Virus record (IMG/VR): IMGVR_UViG_3300025585_000100
Location: 1-37,204 of that record
From: a virus
Strand: one strand, 5' to 3'
Length of the DNA: 37,204 nucleotides
Numbering within the stretch: position 1 is the stretch's first letter; the number at the start of each line of letters is the position of its first letter. Below are positions 37,168-37,204 of the stretch, in pieces. Below the pieces are notes generated by a model. It saw only the letters and a list, made by a program, of their open reading frames with translations. It was not told where the DNA came from and searched no databases. The position numbers were made by a program, and so were the translations under genes.

Positions 37168-37204
37168 GGGGGGGCGATTTTGTTCTACTAGGGGTCAAAG
37201 TACA
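37168..37204. other. Candidate cos-side region at the genome end
   Basis: After the HNH gene the sequence contains a run of eight G followed by CGATTTTG and GGGGTCAAAG. Similar G-rich tracts occur between HNH and terS in HK97-like cos phages. No overlap with the first bases of the window is visible, so the join remains unproven. Bases 1-56 hold only the upstream region of the methyltransferase and no gene. Confidence 0.4.

Overview
The window looks like an essentially complete, unintegrated genome of a temperate tailed phage with a long non-contractile tail (siphovirus-like, HK97-type head). Almost every gene is on the + strand in tightly overlapping operons. The order is packaging, head, tail, fibres, lysis, attP/integrase, regulation, replication/recombination and nucleases. 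The last gene is an HNH nuclease of the kind usually found beside the terminase genes at the other end, so the two ends probably join as a circle or at cos. A 42-bp 3'-half of a proline tRNA beside the integrase has phage genes on both sides. That is the layout of attP in a free phage, not of a prophage boundary. The host is probably a Planctomycetota bacterium. I base this on my memory of similar integrase C-termini, the papain-like lysis-region protein and the 'KLSQR'-type glycosyltransferase with its Cys-rich partner, so it is tentative.

Layout. 1-5663: ParB/methyltransferase fusion, terminase subunits, portal, prohead protease. 5664-7205: an accessory cassette with its own promoter-like and terminator-like signals, set between protease and capsid. 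7259-11148: capsid, head-tail connectors and tail tube. 11160-11824: a G/GT tail-assembly-chaperone pair using an ATT start and a -1 frameshift. 11834-22771: tape measure, tail-tip proteins, an AT-rich unknown, a Cys-rich protein with a glycosyltransferase, and fibre genes including a seven-repeat beta-propeller. 22780-26130: tail accessory gene, papain-like lysis candidate, holin-like genes, zinc-finger protein, small membrane protein. 26140-27602: attP and tyrosine recombinase. 27644-29106: regulators, including a minus-strand ribbon-helix-helix protein on an apparently leaderless transcript facing twin operators. 29211-33997: CsrA homologue, two unknowns, primase-polymerase/helicase, and a recombination-type module. 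34001-34380: a non-coding GGCNN pentamer array ending in a strong terminator. 34441-37167: an inverted-repeat element, then zinc-ribbon, DUF6378-like, HNH, RusA, metallophosphoesterase and HNH genes.

Likely workings: the RHH protein and its operators control a rightward early promoter that drives CsrA and the replication operon. Replication uses the PrimPol-helicase with an OB-like protein and two conserved recombination-module proteins. RusA, the phosphoesterase and the HNH enzymes process DNA for packaging. Head and tail assembly follows the HK97 plan. The features least explained by known phage parts are the pentamer array (34001-34380), the four-copy inverted-repeat element (34488-34652), the leaderless repressor switch (28792-29106) and the accessory cassette (5664-7205). 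All calls come from reading the sequence; no database search was run.
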